A stretch of DNA of 64,000 nt from Dyadobacter crusticola DSM 16708 (GTDB lineage: Bacteria; Bacteroidota; Bacteroidia; Cytophagales; Spirosomataceae): NCBI RefSeq assembly GCF_000701505.1, contig NZ_KL370787.1, forward strand, positions 305,101-369,100, given 5' to 3'. Below the pieces are notes generated by a model. It was not told the origin of the DNA. It ran no database searches and saw only the letters and a list, made by a program, of their open reading frames with translations. Numbering within the stretch: position 1 is the first letter of the stretch; the number at the start of each line of letters is the position of its first letter. Shown piece by piece: positions 50,183 to 58,827 of this stretch. A program made the position numbers and the translations under genes.

Positions 50183-51725
50183 GCACCTTCAATGCTTCCT
50201 CATCCTTGTATTCTTCCATTAAAACTTCCAGCTTGCTTTTCAGATCAGCGGTAAGCGCCTCTGTTCCTCTGGTACCATAAATATTATTGACCTCGCTAGG
50301 ATCTTTCTGCAAATCAAAAAGCTCCCACGAATCGGCCCCGCCGTAGAAATAAGCCAGCTTGTAACGGTTCGTTCTCAAACCAAAATGCGGATACACGTGG
50401 TGAGGCTGCGGGAATTCATAATAATGATAGTAAGCCTCCTTCCGCCAGGGTACCTGCGCAGTCTGACTGTTTTGCAGTCTTGGCAAAAACGATTTACCCT
50501 GCATATCTGCCGGTACTTTCACACCTGCAATGTTCAGAACAGTCGGGGCCCAGTCGATATTCACAACGAGGTCATTATTCTTAGTCCCCGGCTTGATTAC
50601 GCCCGGATACCGGATCACAAATGGTGTTTTCAGTGATTCTTCGTAGATAAAACGCTTGTCAAACCAACCATGCTCGCCCAGGTAAAATCCCTGATCGGAC
50701 GCATAAATCACAACTGTATTCTTTGCCAGTCCGCTCTTGTCGAGGTAATCGAGCAACTTTCCGATATTCCTGTCCAGCGATTTCGCAACGGAGTAATAGT
50801 CGCGCAGGTAACGCTGGTATTTCCATTCGGTCAATGCTTTTCCGGTCAGCTTCTTGTCGGCAAACTCTTTTGATATCTTATCGTAATACCCCTTAAATAT
50901 CTTTTTCTGTTCTGCGTTGAAGCGATTGTAAGTCCAGTCTTTCTCGAAATCCGCATTCACTTTCAGATCTTCTTTCAGCCGCATTGTTTTTTCAATCGAC
51001 ATATCCTGGTCCAGTGCGGCCGCTCTTCCTTTATAATCATCGTAAAAATTGGCAGGAAGCGGAAAGTTCACATTGTCGTAAGCACCCAGATCCTGCAAAT
51101 CGGGCAGCCACTCGCGGTGGGTTGCTTTGTGCCCTACTATGAGGAAAAAAGGTTTGGAATTGTCCCGCTTGTCGAGCCAGTCCGTTGAGAACTTGGTGAT
51201 CAGATCAGAAACATAGCCGGTGTGCCGGGTAGTATCGTTGGGCTGACCGATAAAATCAGGATTGTAGTAGCTGCCCTGCCCCGGCAGTACATTCCAGTAA
51301 TCGAAGCCCGCAGGCAAACTATTTAAATGCATTTTCCCGATCCACGCAGTCTGGTACCCGCCCTGCCGGAGTGTCTCTGAGAGTAGGGTCTGATTGGTAT
51401 TGAACCTGGTATTGTCATTTCGTTTATACCCGTTTAAATGGCTGTACTTACCCGTAAGCAAAGTAGCCCGGCTTGGCCCGCAAATGGAATTAGTAACCAG
51501 GTTGTTTGTCAGCAATGCACCTTCTTTGGCAATGCGGTCGATATTGGGCGTTTTTACATACTTATTCCCATAGGCGCTGATCGCCTGGTAAGCGTGATCA
51601 TCGGAAAAAATAAAAATGATATTCGGCCGGCTGGCTGTTTGCGCCGCTGCAAAACCCATTGAAAAAATGGCCAGACCAGCGATAACCACGGCTTTACGAA
51701 ATGAAAAAAGGAGACCTAAAATCAT
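50163..51725 (-). CDS. Secreted Cys-type sulfatase
   Basis: 520 residues: signal peptide (VVIAGLAIFSMGFAAAQ) and an alkaline-phosphatase-fold sulfatase domain. Metal ligands are in NIIFIFSDDHAY, the formylglycine site is CGPSR in NSICGPSRATLLTGKY (Cys about 82), and downstream metal/sulfate residues are in VIYASDQGFYLGEHGWFDKR. The C-x-S/P-x-R form needs an FGE, and one is encoded two genes downstream. General pattern is near GlcNAc-6-sulfate and related S1 sulfatases, but substrate is inference. First gene of the three-gene unit. Confidence 0.9.
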   Translation of the reverse strand: MILGLLFSFRKAVVIAGLAIFSMGFAAAQTASRPNIIFIFSDDHAYQAISAYGNKYVKTPNIDRIAKEGALLTNNLVTNSICGPSRATLLTGKYSHLNGYKRNDNTRFNTNQTLLSETLRQGGYQTAWIGKMHLNSLPAGFDYWNVLPGQGSYYNPDFIGQPNDTTRHTGYVSDLITKFSTDWLDKRDNSKPFFLIVGHKATHREWLPDLQDLGAYDNVNFPLPANFYDDYKGRAAALDQDMSIEKTMRLKEDLKVNADFEKDWTYNRFNAEQKKIFKGYYDKISKEFADKKLTGKALTEWKYQRYLRDYYSVAKSLDRNIGKLLDYLDKSGLAKNTVVIYASDQGFYLGEHGWFDKRFIYEESLKTPFVIRYPGVIKPGTKNNDLVVNIDWAPTVLNIAGVKVPADMQGKSFLPRLQNSQTAQVPWRKEAYYHYYEFPQPHHVYPHFGLRTNRYKLAYFYGGADSWELFDLQKDPSEVNNIYGTRGTEALTADLKSKLEVLMEEYKDEEALKVLASAKK

Positions 51726-51861
51726 AACTCTATTAAGTTGGTAGACAAAATAAGCTTATACAAATGATTAATCAAATATTTGCGTGTTTTTGGCTTCGTA
51801 TTAATTCTGATTGAAAGCTTCAAATTGTCCATTTCTTCCCAAAACTCAACCATACGGCAAA

Positions 51862-51893
51862 CAAAAAAGCCGGAACCTTGTGGGTTACCGGCT
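51862..51893 (-). terminator. Terminator of the DUF4142 gene
   Basis: Minus-strand AGCCGG-T-AACC, five-base loop, GGTT-CCGGCT, then six T. Located 22 bases after the stop at 51915. Confidence 0.8.
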
Positions 51894-51914
51894 GATCAGG
51901 GAGGAATTTGCGTG

Positions 51915-52478
51915 CTATTTTTTTGCGCGGTTCATCGCTTCTGCCATTTCCAGGTGGTGTTTCAGGGCTGGCACTTTGCCTGCTGCCCACGATTTCACGT
52001 CCGGATCTTTGGCATCTTTGGCAGCTTCCTCAAACTTGCTGATATCTTCTTTATGATCATCAACCATAAATGAGATGTATGCCTTGTCAAACTCAGCGCC
52101 TTTTTTGGCAGCGAGTTCGTCATATTTCTTCTGCTTCTCGTTGCTCAGCATAGCGGGAAGCGTGATATTCTTCTGTTGTGCCAAAGCTTTCAGCTCATCA
52201 TTTGCCTTTCCATGGTCTGTCACCATAGTCGCCGCAAATTTCTTCACATCAGCGCTGGCGGCATTTGTTTTGGCCAGCTCGCCCAGCTGAACTTCCATCA
52301 TACCGCCGTCTGCAGCGGCGACTGCAAACTCTGAATCATCTTCCAGATCGGTATCGTCAAGCTTCTGCTCATTTTGCTCTTCTGCTACTTCTGCGGTATC
52401 CTCCGTCTTGTTGGAATTGCAGGCAGAGAATGCCATCATTGTAGCAAGTGCCAGCGAAGTAAATGCGATCTTTTTCAT
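51915..52478 (-). CDS. DUF4142-domain lipoprotein
   Basis: From the ATG at 52476-52478 (MKKIAFTSLALATMMAFSAC) it carries a lipoprotein signal (Cys20) and a Glu/Asp-rich linker (TEDTAEVAEEQNEQ). The mature domain is the helical DUF4142 ferritin-like bundle: GMMEVQLGELAKTNAASADVK, FAATMVTDHGKANDELKALAQ and FDKAYISFMVDDHKEDISKFE, ending GKVPALKHHLEMAEAM. Function of the family is unknown; often linked to stress or envelope. ATG at 52583 or 52484 adds residues ahead of the signal. Confidence 0.9.
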   Translation of the reverse strand: MKKIAFTSLALATMMAFSACNSNKTEDTAEVAEEQNEQKLDDTDLEDDSEFAVAAADGGMMEVQLGELAKTNAASADVKKFAATMVTDHGKANDELKALAQQKNITLPAMLSNEKQKKYDELAAKKGAEFDKAYISFMVDDHKEDISKFEEAAKDAKDPDVKSWAAGKVPALKHHLEMAEAMNRAKK

Positions 52479-52646
52479 AATCATTTTAATTTTTTTGTGA
52501 TTTTTGAATATGAAAATTGAAAAAAGTGTGCCAACCTCGGCTATTCCGCATTCACGAGCCGTTTGGAACAAGACGATCATCATAGCGGATATTACTTTTT
52601 CTCATTCTACAAAGGAGTGAATGCATTTTTTGAAAAAAAGTTATAT

Positions 52647-52654
52647 TAGCTTTG
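52647..52654 (+). promoter_or_regulatory. Candidate -7 box of the phytochrome operon
   Basis: TAGCTTTG fits TAnnTTTG, 84 bases before the response regulator ATG. A TTTG 14 bases upstream is too close for the usual -33 spacing. Confidence 0.4.
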
Positions 52655-52737
52655 CCGACCGACCTTATTGGCTCATAATATTCACACCCCCACTCCGGTA
52701 AAAGACAGAAAAAGGAGCCTCGCTCCTGAGAAAAGTA

Positions 52738-53181
52738 ATGACGCAGGACAAACAATATCAGATTCTTCTCGCTGACGACGACGATGATGATACCTTTCTA
52801 TTCCGAGAAGCTTTAGAACAAGTCTCCCCAAATTCACAGCTATCCATTGCCGCAAATGGCGTAGAGCTGACCGACAAGATCCAGGGCGACGAGCCGAAGC
52901 CTGACCTTATTTTTCTCGACATGAACATGCCGGTCAAGAACGGACTGGAATGTCTTGAAGAGATCAGGGCGACCCCGGGCTTTGAAAAAACACCTGTCAT
53001 TATCCTGTCTACTTCGGTTGCCCAGTATCTTTGGGAATCAGCGTATAAAGGTGGAGCGAACCTGTACATTCAAAAGCCTACCAGCTTTGCGGGACTTGTA
53101 AATGTATTGGAGAAGTGCCTGTTCCAGAGCCTCAACCATACTACCCCGGCACATGTGGAACAATTTTTGATTACAAACTGA
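52738..53181 (+). CDS. Single-domain response regulator of the phytochrome operon
   Basis: 147 residues, receiver domain only. Acidic pocket ADDDDDDTF (residues 12-20), phosphorylated Asp in DLIFLDMNMPVKNGLE (about residue 61), Thr/Ser in VIILSTS and Lys in YIQKPTSF. There is no output domain, as in Rcp1-type regulators that take phosphate from a phytochrome kinase, and the kinase is encoded two genes downstream. A short C-terminal extension (about 20 residues) follows. Signal probably passes to another protein by binding. Confidence 0.9.
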   Translation: MTQDKQYQILLADDDDDDTFLFREALEQVSPNSQLSIAANGVELTDKIQGDEPKPDLIFLDMNMPVKNGLECLEEIRATPGFEKTPVIILSTSVAQYLWESAYKGGANLYIQKPTSFAGLVNVLEKCLFQSLNHTTPAHVEQFLITN

Positions 53182-53206
53182 TTTTAGAGGTTTGAATTAG
53201 CGTTCT

Positions 53207-53818
53207 ATGAATGAAGTAACCGTTATTGAGAAGGAACAAGAATCGTTTATTAAGAATTTAAGAAGAGAAACTGCTGAAAGCCATCAAATTCTTGAAAACA
53301 ATCAGCTTTCCAAAACGTTACTTGACCCAGCTGTTACCCTATCCGATTATCAGGCGTATTTGTCAAAAATCTATGGAATCACATTGGCTTGTGAACTGCA
53401 GATTTTCCCTATTCTGAACAACGTTTTGCCGGATAAGAACAACAGGTACAAATCTGCCCTGATCGTAAAAGACCTGTCCCGTACAGGAATGAGCGACGAT
53501 CAGATCCGCGATTTGCCGATTCATCAGTTTGACTGCTCGGGCATTTCGGAGGCAATGGGCGTGATGTACGTAATGGAGGGTTCGACCCTCGGCGGGAAAA
53601 TCATTTACAAGCATGTTCATGACAAACTGGGGCTGGATCCGGAGAGCGGCGCCGCTTATTTCTGGGGTTATGGCGATCAAACCGGCACAATGTGGAAAGC
53701 ATTTGTGTCCGTGCTTGCTCAGTATGCCACCCGGAATAACGACAGTGCGACCATTATCGAAAGCGCCAAAAAAACTTTTACAGTAATTAACAGCTGGCTA
53801 AGCGATAGAAAAAATTAG
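53207..53818 (+). CDS. bphO: Biliverdin-producing heme oxygenase
   Basis: 203-residue heme oxygenase of the bacteriophytochrome type. The proximal heme ligand is in ETAESHQILENN (His26), and the distal-helix glycines are in YVMEGSTLGGKIIYKH (about 123-138). It opens heme to biliverdin, the chromophore of the adjacent bacteriophytochrome, and releases CO and iron. Four bases separate it from the kinase gene. No NADPH or ferredoxin partner is encoded nearby. Confidence 0.9.
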   Translation: MNEVTVIEKEQESFIKNLRRETAESHQILENNQLSKTLLDPAVTLSDYQAYLSKIYGITLACELQIFPILNNVLPDKNNRYKSALIVKDLSRTGMSDDQIRDLPIHQFDCSGISEAMGVMYVMEGSTLGGKIIYKHVHDKLGLDPESGAAYFWGYGDQTGTMWKAFVSVLAQYATRNNDSATIIESAKKTFTVINSWLSDRKN

Positions 53819-53822
53819 TTGA

Positions 53823-56111
53823 ATGAACATTAAGGATATAGTAAACAGGGACATCGTTAATCTGACGAATTGCGAAAGCGAACCAATTCACATTCCGGGT
53901 AGCATTCAGCCTCATGGATTCCTGTTTGGCATAAAAAAAGATACCCTCCGAATCGAATACTGCAGTGAGAATACAGGCAGCTATATCGGTCTCACACCGG
54001 ACGCGATTCTTGGTAAATCATTAAAAGAAGTTGTCCCGGAGAAGCAGGCGGAAGAATTCGCCAGCTACGCCACAGTCCGGGTTATAGATACAGCACAGCC
54101 ATTTGTATTTACCCTCAACGGGGTTTCCTACAATACGACGGTACACCAGAGCGGCGACACCATTATTCTGGAATTTGAGCCTTTCCCTGACGGAACGATC
54201 AACTTACCTAATTTATATAACCAGACGAGGCATTTTGTGTCGGTACTGGAAAAAACGACTTACCTGCAGGAGCTTTGCCAGGAGATCGCAAATGAAACAC
54301 GGGAGATCACGGGTTACGACCGTGTAATGATCTATCGATTTGATTCAGAGTATAATGGAGAAGTAATTGCCGAAAGCAAGGTAGACGAAATTGACTCTTT
54401 CGCCGGACAAATGTACCCGCACACGGACATTCCGGTGCAGGCGCGCGAACTATATATCCGCAATCCGTTAAGAATGATCGCGGATATCAATTATGAGCCT
54501 GTCCGTTTGCTGACCCTTGACGATGGAAATAAGAAAGACAACCAATCGCTTGACCTGAGCCTCTCCATTCTGAGGAGTGTTTCGCCCATTCACATTGAGT
54601 ACCTGAAAAACATGGGCGTAGGCGCTACATTGACAATTTCCCTTCTTCAAAACGGTAAGCTGTGGGGATTGATAGCGTGCCACCATTATTCCCCCAAAGT
54701 GTTGCCTCATTACACGCGGCTTTCTGCATTGCTTCAGGGACACTTTCTTACGTCGCAGATCGCTGTGAGAGAAGTTGCGGAAGAATTTGAGATTGGCCAG
54801 GAAGTAGACCGGGCGCTTTCGGATTCTCTGACGCTTTTACACGAAAATGAGAACTTTATTGAAGCCTGTCATCAGTCGCCTTCCATTCTCAGATTGGCCA
54901 ATGCTACCGGAGCTGTGATATACTACAATGGCGAATTGTACAAAAATGGCCTGGTGCCGGGTGACGACGAGTTGATTGCTTTGATGACCAAACTCGCAGA
55001 AAAATACCCGACCCAGGGGTTTTATACAGACAGGCTCTCGGATATTTTCCCGGAAGCCAAGTCGTTTTCGAAATTTGCGGCGGGCATAATTTATCACTCT
55101 GTGGCGTCGGTGAATCCGGACGGTATCTTGTGGTTACGGTCGGAGAAAGTGGAAACTATCAACTGGGCCGGCAATCCGGACAAGGCGGTGTTGGCTAACG
55201 AGGATGGTTTCCGTCTTTCGCCAAGAAAATCGTTTGAGCTTTGGATGGTTGAGGTAAAAGACAAGAGCCTTCCATGGAGAAAATTGGAGCTCAGCGCTGC
55301 TTCCAATTTCTCTTATGCATTGCAGAAGCACATTAATTATCAGCTGATCCGGACGCAGGAAGATAAGAACCGGATTTTGAATGAAGAATTAAAAACGGCG
55401 AACAAAGAGCTGGCTAACCTGAACTGGATCAGCACGCACGATTTGAAAGAGCCGCTTCGTAAGATACAGATATTCGCTTCCAAAGTACTTGATCGGGAAG
55501 ATCCTTATCTCTCGGCACAAGTGAAGGATTCGGTGGAAAGAATGCGTTTTGCCGCCGAGAAAATGCAGGCGCTGATCGAAGATATCCTGACCTATTCCAA
55601 AACAGGAAATATGGAAAAGGTATACGAATCCATTGACCTGAATGAAATTGCTGCCGCAGTTATCAAAGAGCTGCGCGATACCATCGAGGAGAAAAAAGCG
55701 GTAGTTACCTACGACAAGCTGCCTGTTCTGTCGGTGATCCCGTTCCAGATCCGCCAGCTGTTTATCAACCTGATCAGTAACGGAATTAAGTTTACAAGTT
55801 CCGAAGTATTGCCATTGATCCACATCCGTGTATCGAAAGTGAACGGCAGTGATGTTGGCGACGAAAAGGCTGTTAACGATGTACAGTACTACCGCATTTC
55901 GTTTATAGATAATGGTATCGGCTTCGAGGACGAATACAAGGAGCGGATATTCGATGTATTCCAGCGCCTGCACCCTGCCCACCGGTATCCCGGGACGGGA
56001 ATCGGACTTGCGATTTGCAAAAAAATTATGGAAAACCATAAAGGCTTCCTGATCGCTTCTTCCGAACTGGGCATAGGCTCTATCTTCGATGCCTACTTTC
56101 CGGTAGAATAG
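53823..56111 (+). CDS. bphP: Bacteriophytochrome sensor histidine kinase
   Basis: 762 residues, PAS-GAF-PHY-HisKA-HATPase. The biliverdin-binding Cys is in NLTNCESEPIHIPG (Cys17) as in bacterial phytochromes. GAF marks: ITGYDRVMIYRFDSEYNGEVIAE and YPHTDIPVQARELY (PxSDIP variant with Asp), then RMIADINYEPV and SPIHIEYLKNMGVGATL. PHY about 330-500. Kinase: H-box STHDLKEPLRKIQIF, N-box INLISNGIKFTS, G1 DNGIGFEDEYKER and G2 GTGIGLAICKKI. It would sense red and far-red light and phosphorylate the receiver protein two genes upstream. Confidence 0.93.
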   Translation: MNIKDIVNRDIVNLTNCESEPIHIPGSIQPHGFLFGIKKDTLRIEYCSENTGSYIGLTPDAILGKSLKEVVPEKQAEEFASYATVRVIDTAQPFVFTLNGVSYNTTVHQSGDTIILEFEPFPDGTINLPNLYNQTRHFVSVLEKTTYLQELCQEIANETREITGYDRVMIYRFDSEYNGEVIAESKVDEIDSFAGQMYPHTDIPVQARELYIRNPLRMIADINYEPVRLLTLDDGNKKDNQSLDLSLSILRSVSPIHIEYLKNMGVGATLTISLLQNGKLWGLIACHHYSPKVLPHYTRLSALLQGHFLTSQIAVREVAEEFEIGQEVDRALSDSLTLLHENENFIEACHQSPSILRLANATGAVIYYNGELYKNGLVPGDDELIALMTKLAEKYPTQGFYTDRLSDIFPEAKSFSKFAAGIIYHSVASVNPDGILWLRSEKVETINWAGNPDKAVLANEDGFRLSPRKSFELWMVEVKDKSLPWRKLELSAASNFSYALQKHINYQLIRTQEDKNRILNEELKTANKELANLNWISTHDLKEPLRKIQIFASKVLDREDPYLSAQVKDSVERMRFAAEKMQALIEDILTYSKTGNMEKVYESIDLNEIAAAVIKELRDTIEEKKAVVTYDKLPVLSVIPFQIRQLFINLISNGIKFTSSEVLPLIHIRVSKVNGSDVGDEKAVNDVQYYRISFIDNGIGFEDEYKERIFDVFQRLHPAHRYPGTGIGLAICKKIMENHKGFLIASSELGIGSIFDAYFPVE

Positions 56112-56289
56112 TTTCAAGAGAAAATTCAAATTGAGTATATACTTCCTCAGCAAAGCCTGATCCGGGCCGGGCTGAAGAATTTTCATTTGTGATACCATCC
56201 CTGAAAAGCTGATTTAGAAGCTTTTGGCGCGGCACATCTTGCCTACTTCCGCTGGTACTACTTTGTTATAACAAAGGCCTAGAAAGTAA

Positions 56290-57402
56290 ATGATTGTGAA
56301 CATGCAAGCAACCGCAGTAGGGACGCTCACGGAAGTACCTGAAATATCCGCACGACAGTTTAAAAAGTTAAGAAAAGACCCCGCGCTCACAGCAGCGGCT
56401 GTGGGATTAAATTATATCAAATCGGGATACGCGCCCGGTTACCTGCGCAAAGGAAAAGCACCGCGCTTCTTTTATGTAGACCCGCAGGGAAACAGGGTGA
56501 AAGACAAAGAGGTAATTAAAAGGATCAAGTCGCTGGTACTTCCTCCGGCCTGGAAAGAAGTTTGGATCAGCAACGATTTGAATGCGCATTTGCAAGCCAC
56601 GGGAATAGACGATGCGGGCAGGAAACAGTATCGTTATCACCCGCAATGGAACCTGATCCGCAATCAGGCCAAATACTTCCGGCTGCTTACATTCTCTGAT
56701 GCACTCCCCGCGCTACGGGAACAGGTAGAACACGATCTCCGAAGGCGTGATTTCGACCTGAACAAATCCATTGCATTGGTGGTAAAGCTGATGGACAAAA
56801 CCTGCATTCGAGTAGGAAATCAGCGTTACAAGCTGAAACACGGATCATCGGGTATTACCACACTTGATGCGCGTGCAGCAACTGTGACCGGAAGCCGGAT
56901 CCGGTTTGTATTTACAGGCAAAAAGGGGGTTAAACAAGATATTACATTACGTGATACCCAACTCGCCCGGCTCGTGAAGCAGTACAAGGAAATGCCGGGG
57001 AAGAGATTGTTTCAGTACACTTCAGAAGGAGGCGGCAAATGCGCGCTCAATGCAAGACAGGTCAACGATTATATCCGCGAGCATACCGGCTCGCACTTTT
57101 CGGCCAAAGATTTCAGGACTTGGATGGGGACTGTAACTGCATTTGAATACCTCACAACACAGGAAAAACCTTCGTCGCAGCGGCAATTAACAAGAACCCT
57201 AAACACCTGCCTCGACGTAGTGGCGGCGCATTTGGGAAACACAAGAGCTGTTTGCAAGAAGTACTATGTGCACCCGGCGGTGTTCCTTGCTTATGAAAAT
57301 GACAGGATCAAGCGCTTTGCATCCAAGGATGTGGAGGAGATGAAATGGTTCTCCGCGAGTGAGCAAAGGGTTAAGTTGCTTTTGGCGCATCCAAAATCAT
57401 GA
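56290..57402 (+). CDS. DNA topoisomerase IB
   Basis: 370 residues of the poxvirus-like type IB family, which relaxes supercoils through a 3'-phosphotyrosine. N-terminal domain GLNYIKSGYAPGYLRKGKAPRFFY and PPAWKEVWI; catalytic Arg in KTCIRVGNQRYKLKHGSSG, Lys in TGKKGVKQD, Arg/His region DFRTWMGTVTAFEYL and the nucleophile Tyr in CKKYYVHPAVFLAY. No other domain is fused. Presence of topo IB is common in Cytophagales. ATG at 56290 or MQATAV four codons on are both possible. Confidence 0.9.
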   Translation: MIVNMQATAVGTLTEVPEISARQFKKLRKDPALTAAAVGLNYIKSGYAPGYLRKGKAPRFFYVDPQGNRVKDKEVIKRIKSLVLPPAWKEVWISNDLNAHLQATGIDDAGRKQYRYHPQWNLIRNQAKYFRLLTFSDALPALREQVEHDLRRRDFDLNKSIALVVKLMDKTCIRVGNQRYKLKHGSSGITTLDARAATVTGSRIRFVFTGKKGVKQDITLRDTQLARLVKQYKEMPGKRLFQYTSEGGGKCALNARQVNDYIREHTGSHFSAKDFRTWMGTVTAFEYLTTQEKPSSQRQLTRTLNTCLDVVAAHLGNTRAVCKKYYVHPAVFLAYENDRIKRFASKDVEEMKWFSASEQRVKLLLAHPKS

Positions 57403-57548
57403 AAAATGCGCCAGCGGGCAAGAATTCCTACATATACGTGTCCAGTGTTTTGTATCAGATCCTTGGGTACGATATAGAAATCAGGTTGGCACAGCATTTT
57501 TATTTTGAGTTACAAATGAGAATTTATCAACACTAAAAAACATAGATC

Positions 57549-58019
57549 ATGGAAACCAATGAAAATTTAGTTGAGGTATTAAATGACCTGATCAGAATTA
57601 ATAATGACCGTATTGAAGGCTATGAAAGAGCAATCAATGAGGTTGAAGATATCGACATCGACCTAAGAGGAATTTTCCAGAAAATGGCTAACGAGAGCCG
57701 TGAAAATATCAATGAGCTAAGCGCTGAGATCAGATCCCTGGGTGGGGAAGTAGCAACAGGCACTACAAACTCAGGTAAGATCTACCGGGTTTGGATGGAT
57801 ATCAAAGCTACATTCACAGGCCACGACAGACAATCTGCATTGGAGAGCTGTGAGTATGGCGAAGATGCTGCACAGGAAGCTTACGATGACGCACTGGCAA
57901 CTGACGTAGATCTGCCGGTAAACGTCAGACAGATCATCGCTAACCAAAAAGCGGAGCTGCTCGAATCACACAACCTGATCAAAAAGTACCGCGACGTACA
58001 TCAGGCGATCAACAGCTAA
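57549..58019 (+). CDS. PA2169-type four-helix-bundle protein (DUF2383)
   Basis: 156 residues, ferritin-like four-helix bundle of the DUF2383/PA2169 type. Pattern: LVEVLNDLIRINNDRIEGYERA, then IFQKMANESRENINELSAEI, RVWMDIKATFTGHDRQSALES and YGEDAAQEAYDDAL, with a final IIANQKAELLESHNLI. Conserved Glu and His would allow a metal site, though none is proven. Family members appear in stress or stationary phase; role unknown. Single gene with a strong terminator. Confidence 0.9.
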   Translation: METNENLVEVLNDLIRINNDRIEGYERAINEVEDIDIDLRGIFQKMANESRENINELSAEIRSLGGEVATGTTNSGKIYRVWMDIKATFTGHDRQSALESCEYGEDAAQEAYDDALATDVDLPVNVRQIIANQKAELLESHNLIKKYRDVHQAINS

Positions 58020-58053
58020 AAACCCCAAAACACACCAGCACGCACTAGCAATG

Positions 58054-58091
58054 AAAATGGCGAAATCTATCGATTTCGCCATTTTCATTTT
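58054..58091 (+). terminator. Terminator of the DUF2383 gene
   Basis: AATGGCGAAATC, four-base loop TATC, GATTTCGCCATT and TTCATTTTC. Twelve-base perfect stem between converging genes; probably bidirectional. Confidence 0.85.
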
Positions 58092-58112
58092 CAAGCCATT
58101 ATATTATCACTT

Positions 58113-58757
58113 TTATCGTAGATCAACCACTTCTACGCCGGGATATTGCTTGGCATTGAAAGTGAAGTAAGTATCGGCTACATTCACGTCAGGCTGGAAC
58201 TGGTCGACTTTATAAGTTACCTGCTGTCCGTTTTTCTGGAAAATTTTCCAGCTGTTAATGGATTTATCAGCTTTATTCACTTCAATCTGCACCTTATCTA
58301 CCTGGCTATTTTTGTTGGTAGATGTTAGCTCCACCACTTCCAGAGACTTGGCGCCTTCTTTTTTCTCTTTCAGGAATGCATACTTGAAGCCTTTCTTATA
58401 AGCTGAATAGATTCTTGTCGGGTCAAGGTCGCCGCCGGCAGTCGGATCGAAATCCTGTAAGTTTACTTCATTGGTTTCCTTGATATAAGTCGCCATAAGC
58501 TTTCCGTCATTGAAGATCTCCTGACCAGCCATTTTCAGTCTGAACTTTGTGCCTTTTACAGTTGCTTCACCTTTCAGCGGCTTGCCTCCTTCGGGTGAGT
58601 AAGTGAATGCAGCTTTAAAGGATTTGATCTTCTGATATTTGTTGCTCATTGCTTCCAGAATTGCAGATGATTTTTTATCACCCTGTGCAAATGCGGCAGA
58701 GCTGACAGCGATCAACATTGCAAAAAGTAAGCACGCGTTTATTCTCAGATTTTTCAT
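58113..58757 (-). CDS. LolA-like outer-membrane lipoprotein carrier
   Basis: 214 residues with a signal peptide (LLFAMLIAVSSAAFAQ). The mature part is the LolA half-barrel: AILEAMSNKYQKIKSFKAAFTY, GKPLKGEATVKGTKFRLKMAG and QVTYKVDQFQPDVNVADTYFTF, ending in a beta strand. It would shuttle lipoproteins from inner to outer membrane. It follows ftsK by 70 bases, the same pairing seen in E. coli-type ftsK-lolA and across Bacteroidota. A terminator shared with the convergent gene lies at 58054. Confidence 0.85.
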   Translation of the reverse strand: MKNLRINACLLFAMLIAVSSAAFAQGDKKSSAILEAMSNKYQKIKSFKAAFTYSPEGGKPLKGEATVKGTKFRLKMAGQEIFNDGKLMATYIKETNEVNLQDFDPTAGGDLDPTRIYSAYKKGFKYAFLKEKKEGAKSLEVVELTSTNKNSQVDKVQIEVNKADKSINSWKIFQKNGQQVTYKVDQFQPDVNVADTYFTFNAKQYPGVEVVDLR

Positions 58758-58827
58758 ATTGAGGTTTCAGTAAGTTAGATTGATTTTGAGGTTGTACAAA
58801 ACTTAGACCATCACGGAAAATGAAGGT

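Noticed and set aside
55389..56198. 269-residue minus-strand frame opposite the phytochrome kinase domain
   Set aside because: Antisense of the HisKA/HATPase region, no motif of its own.
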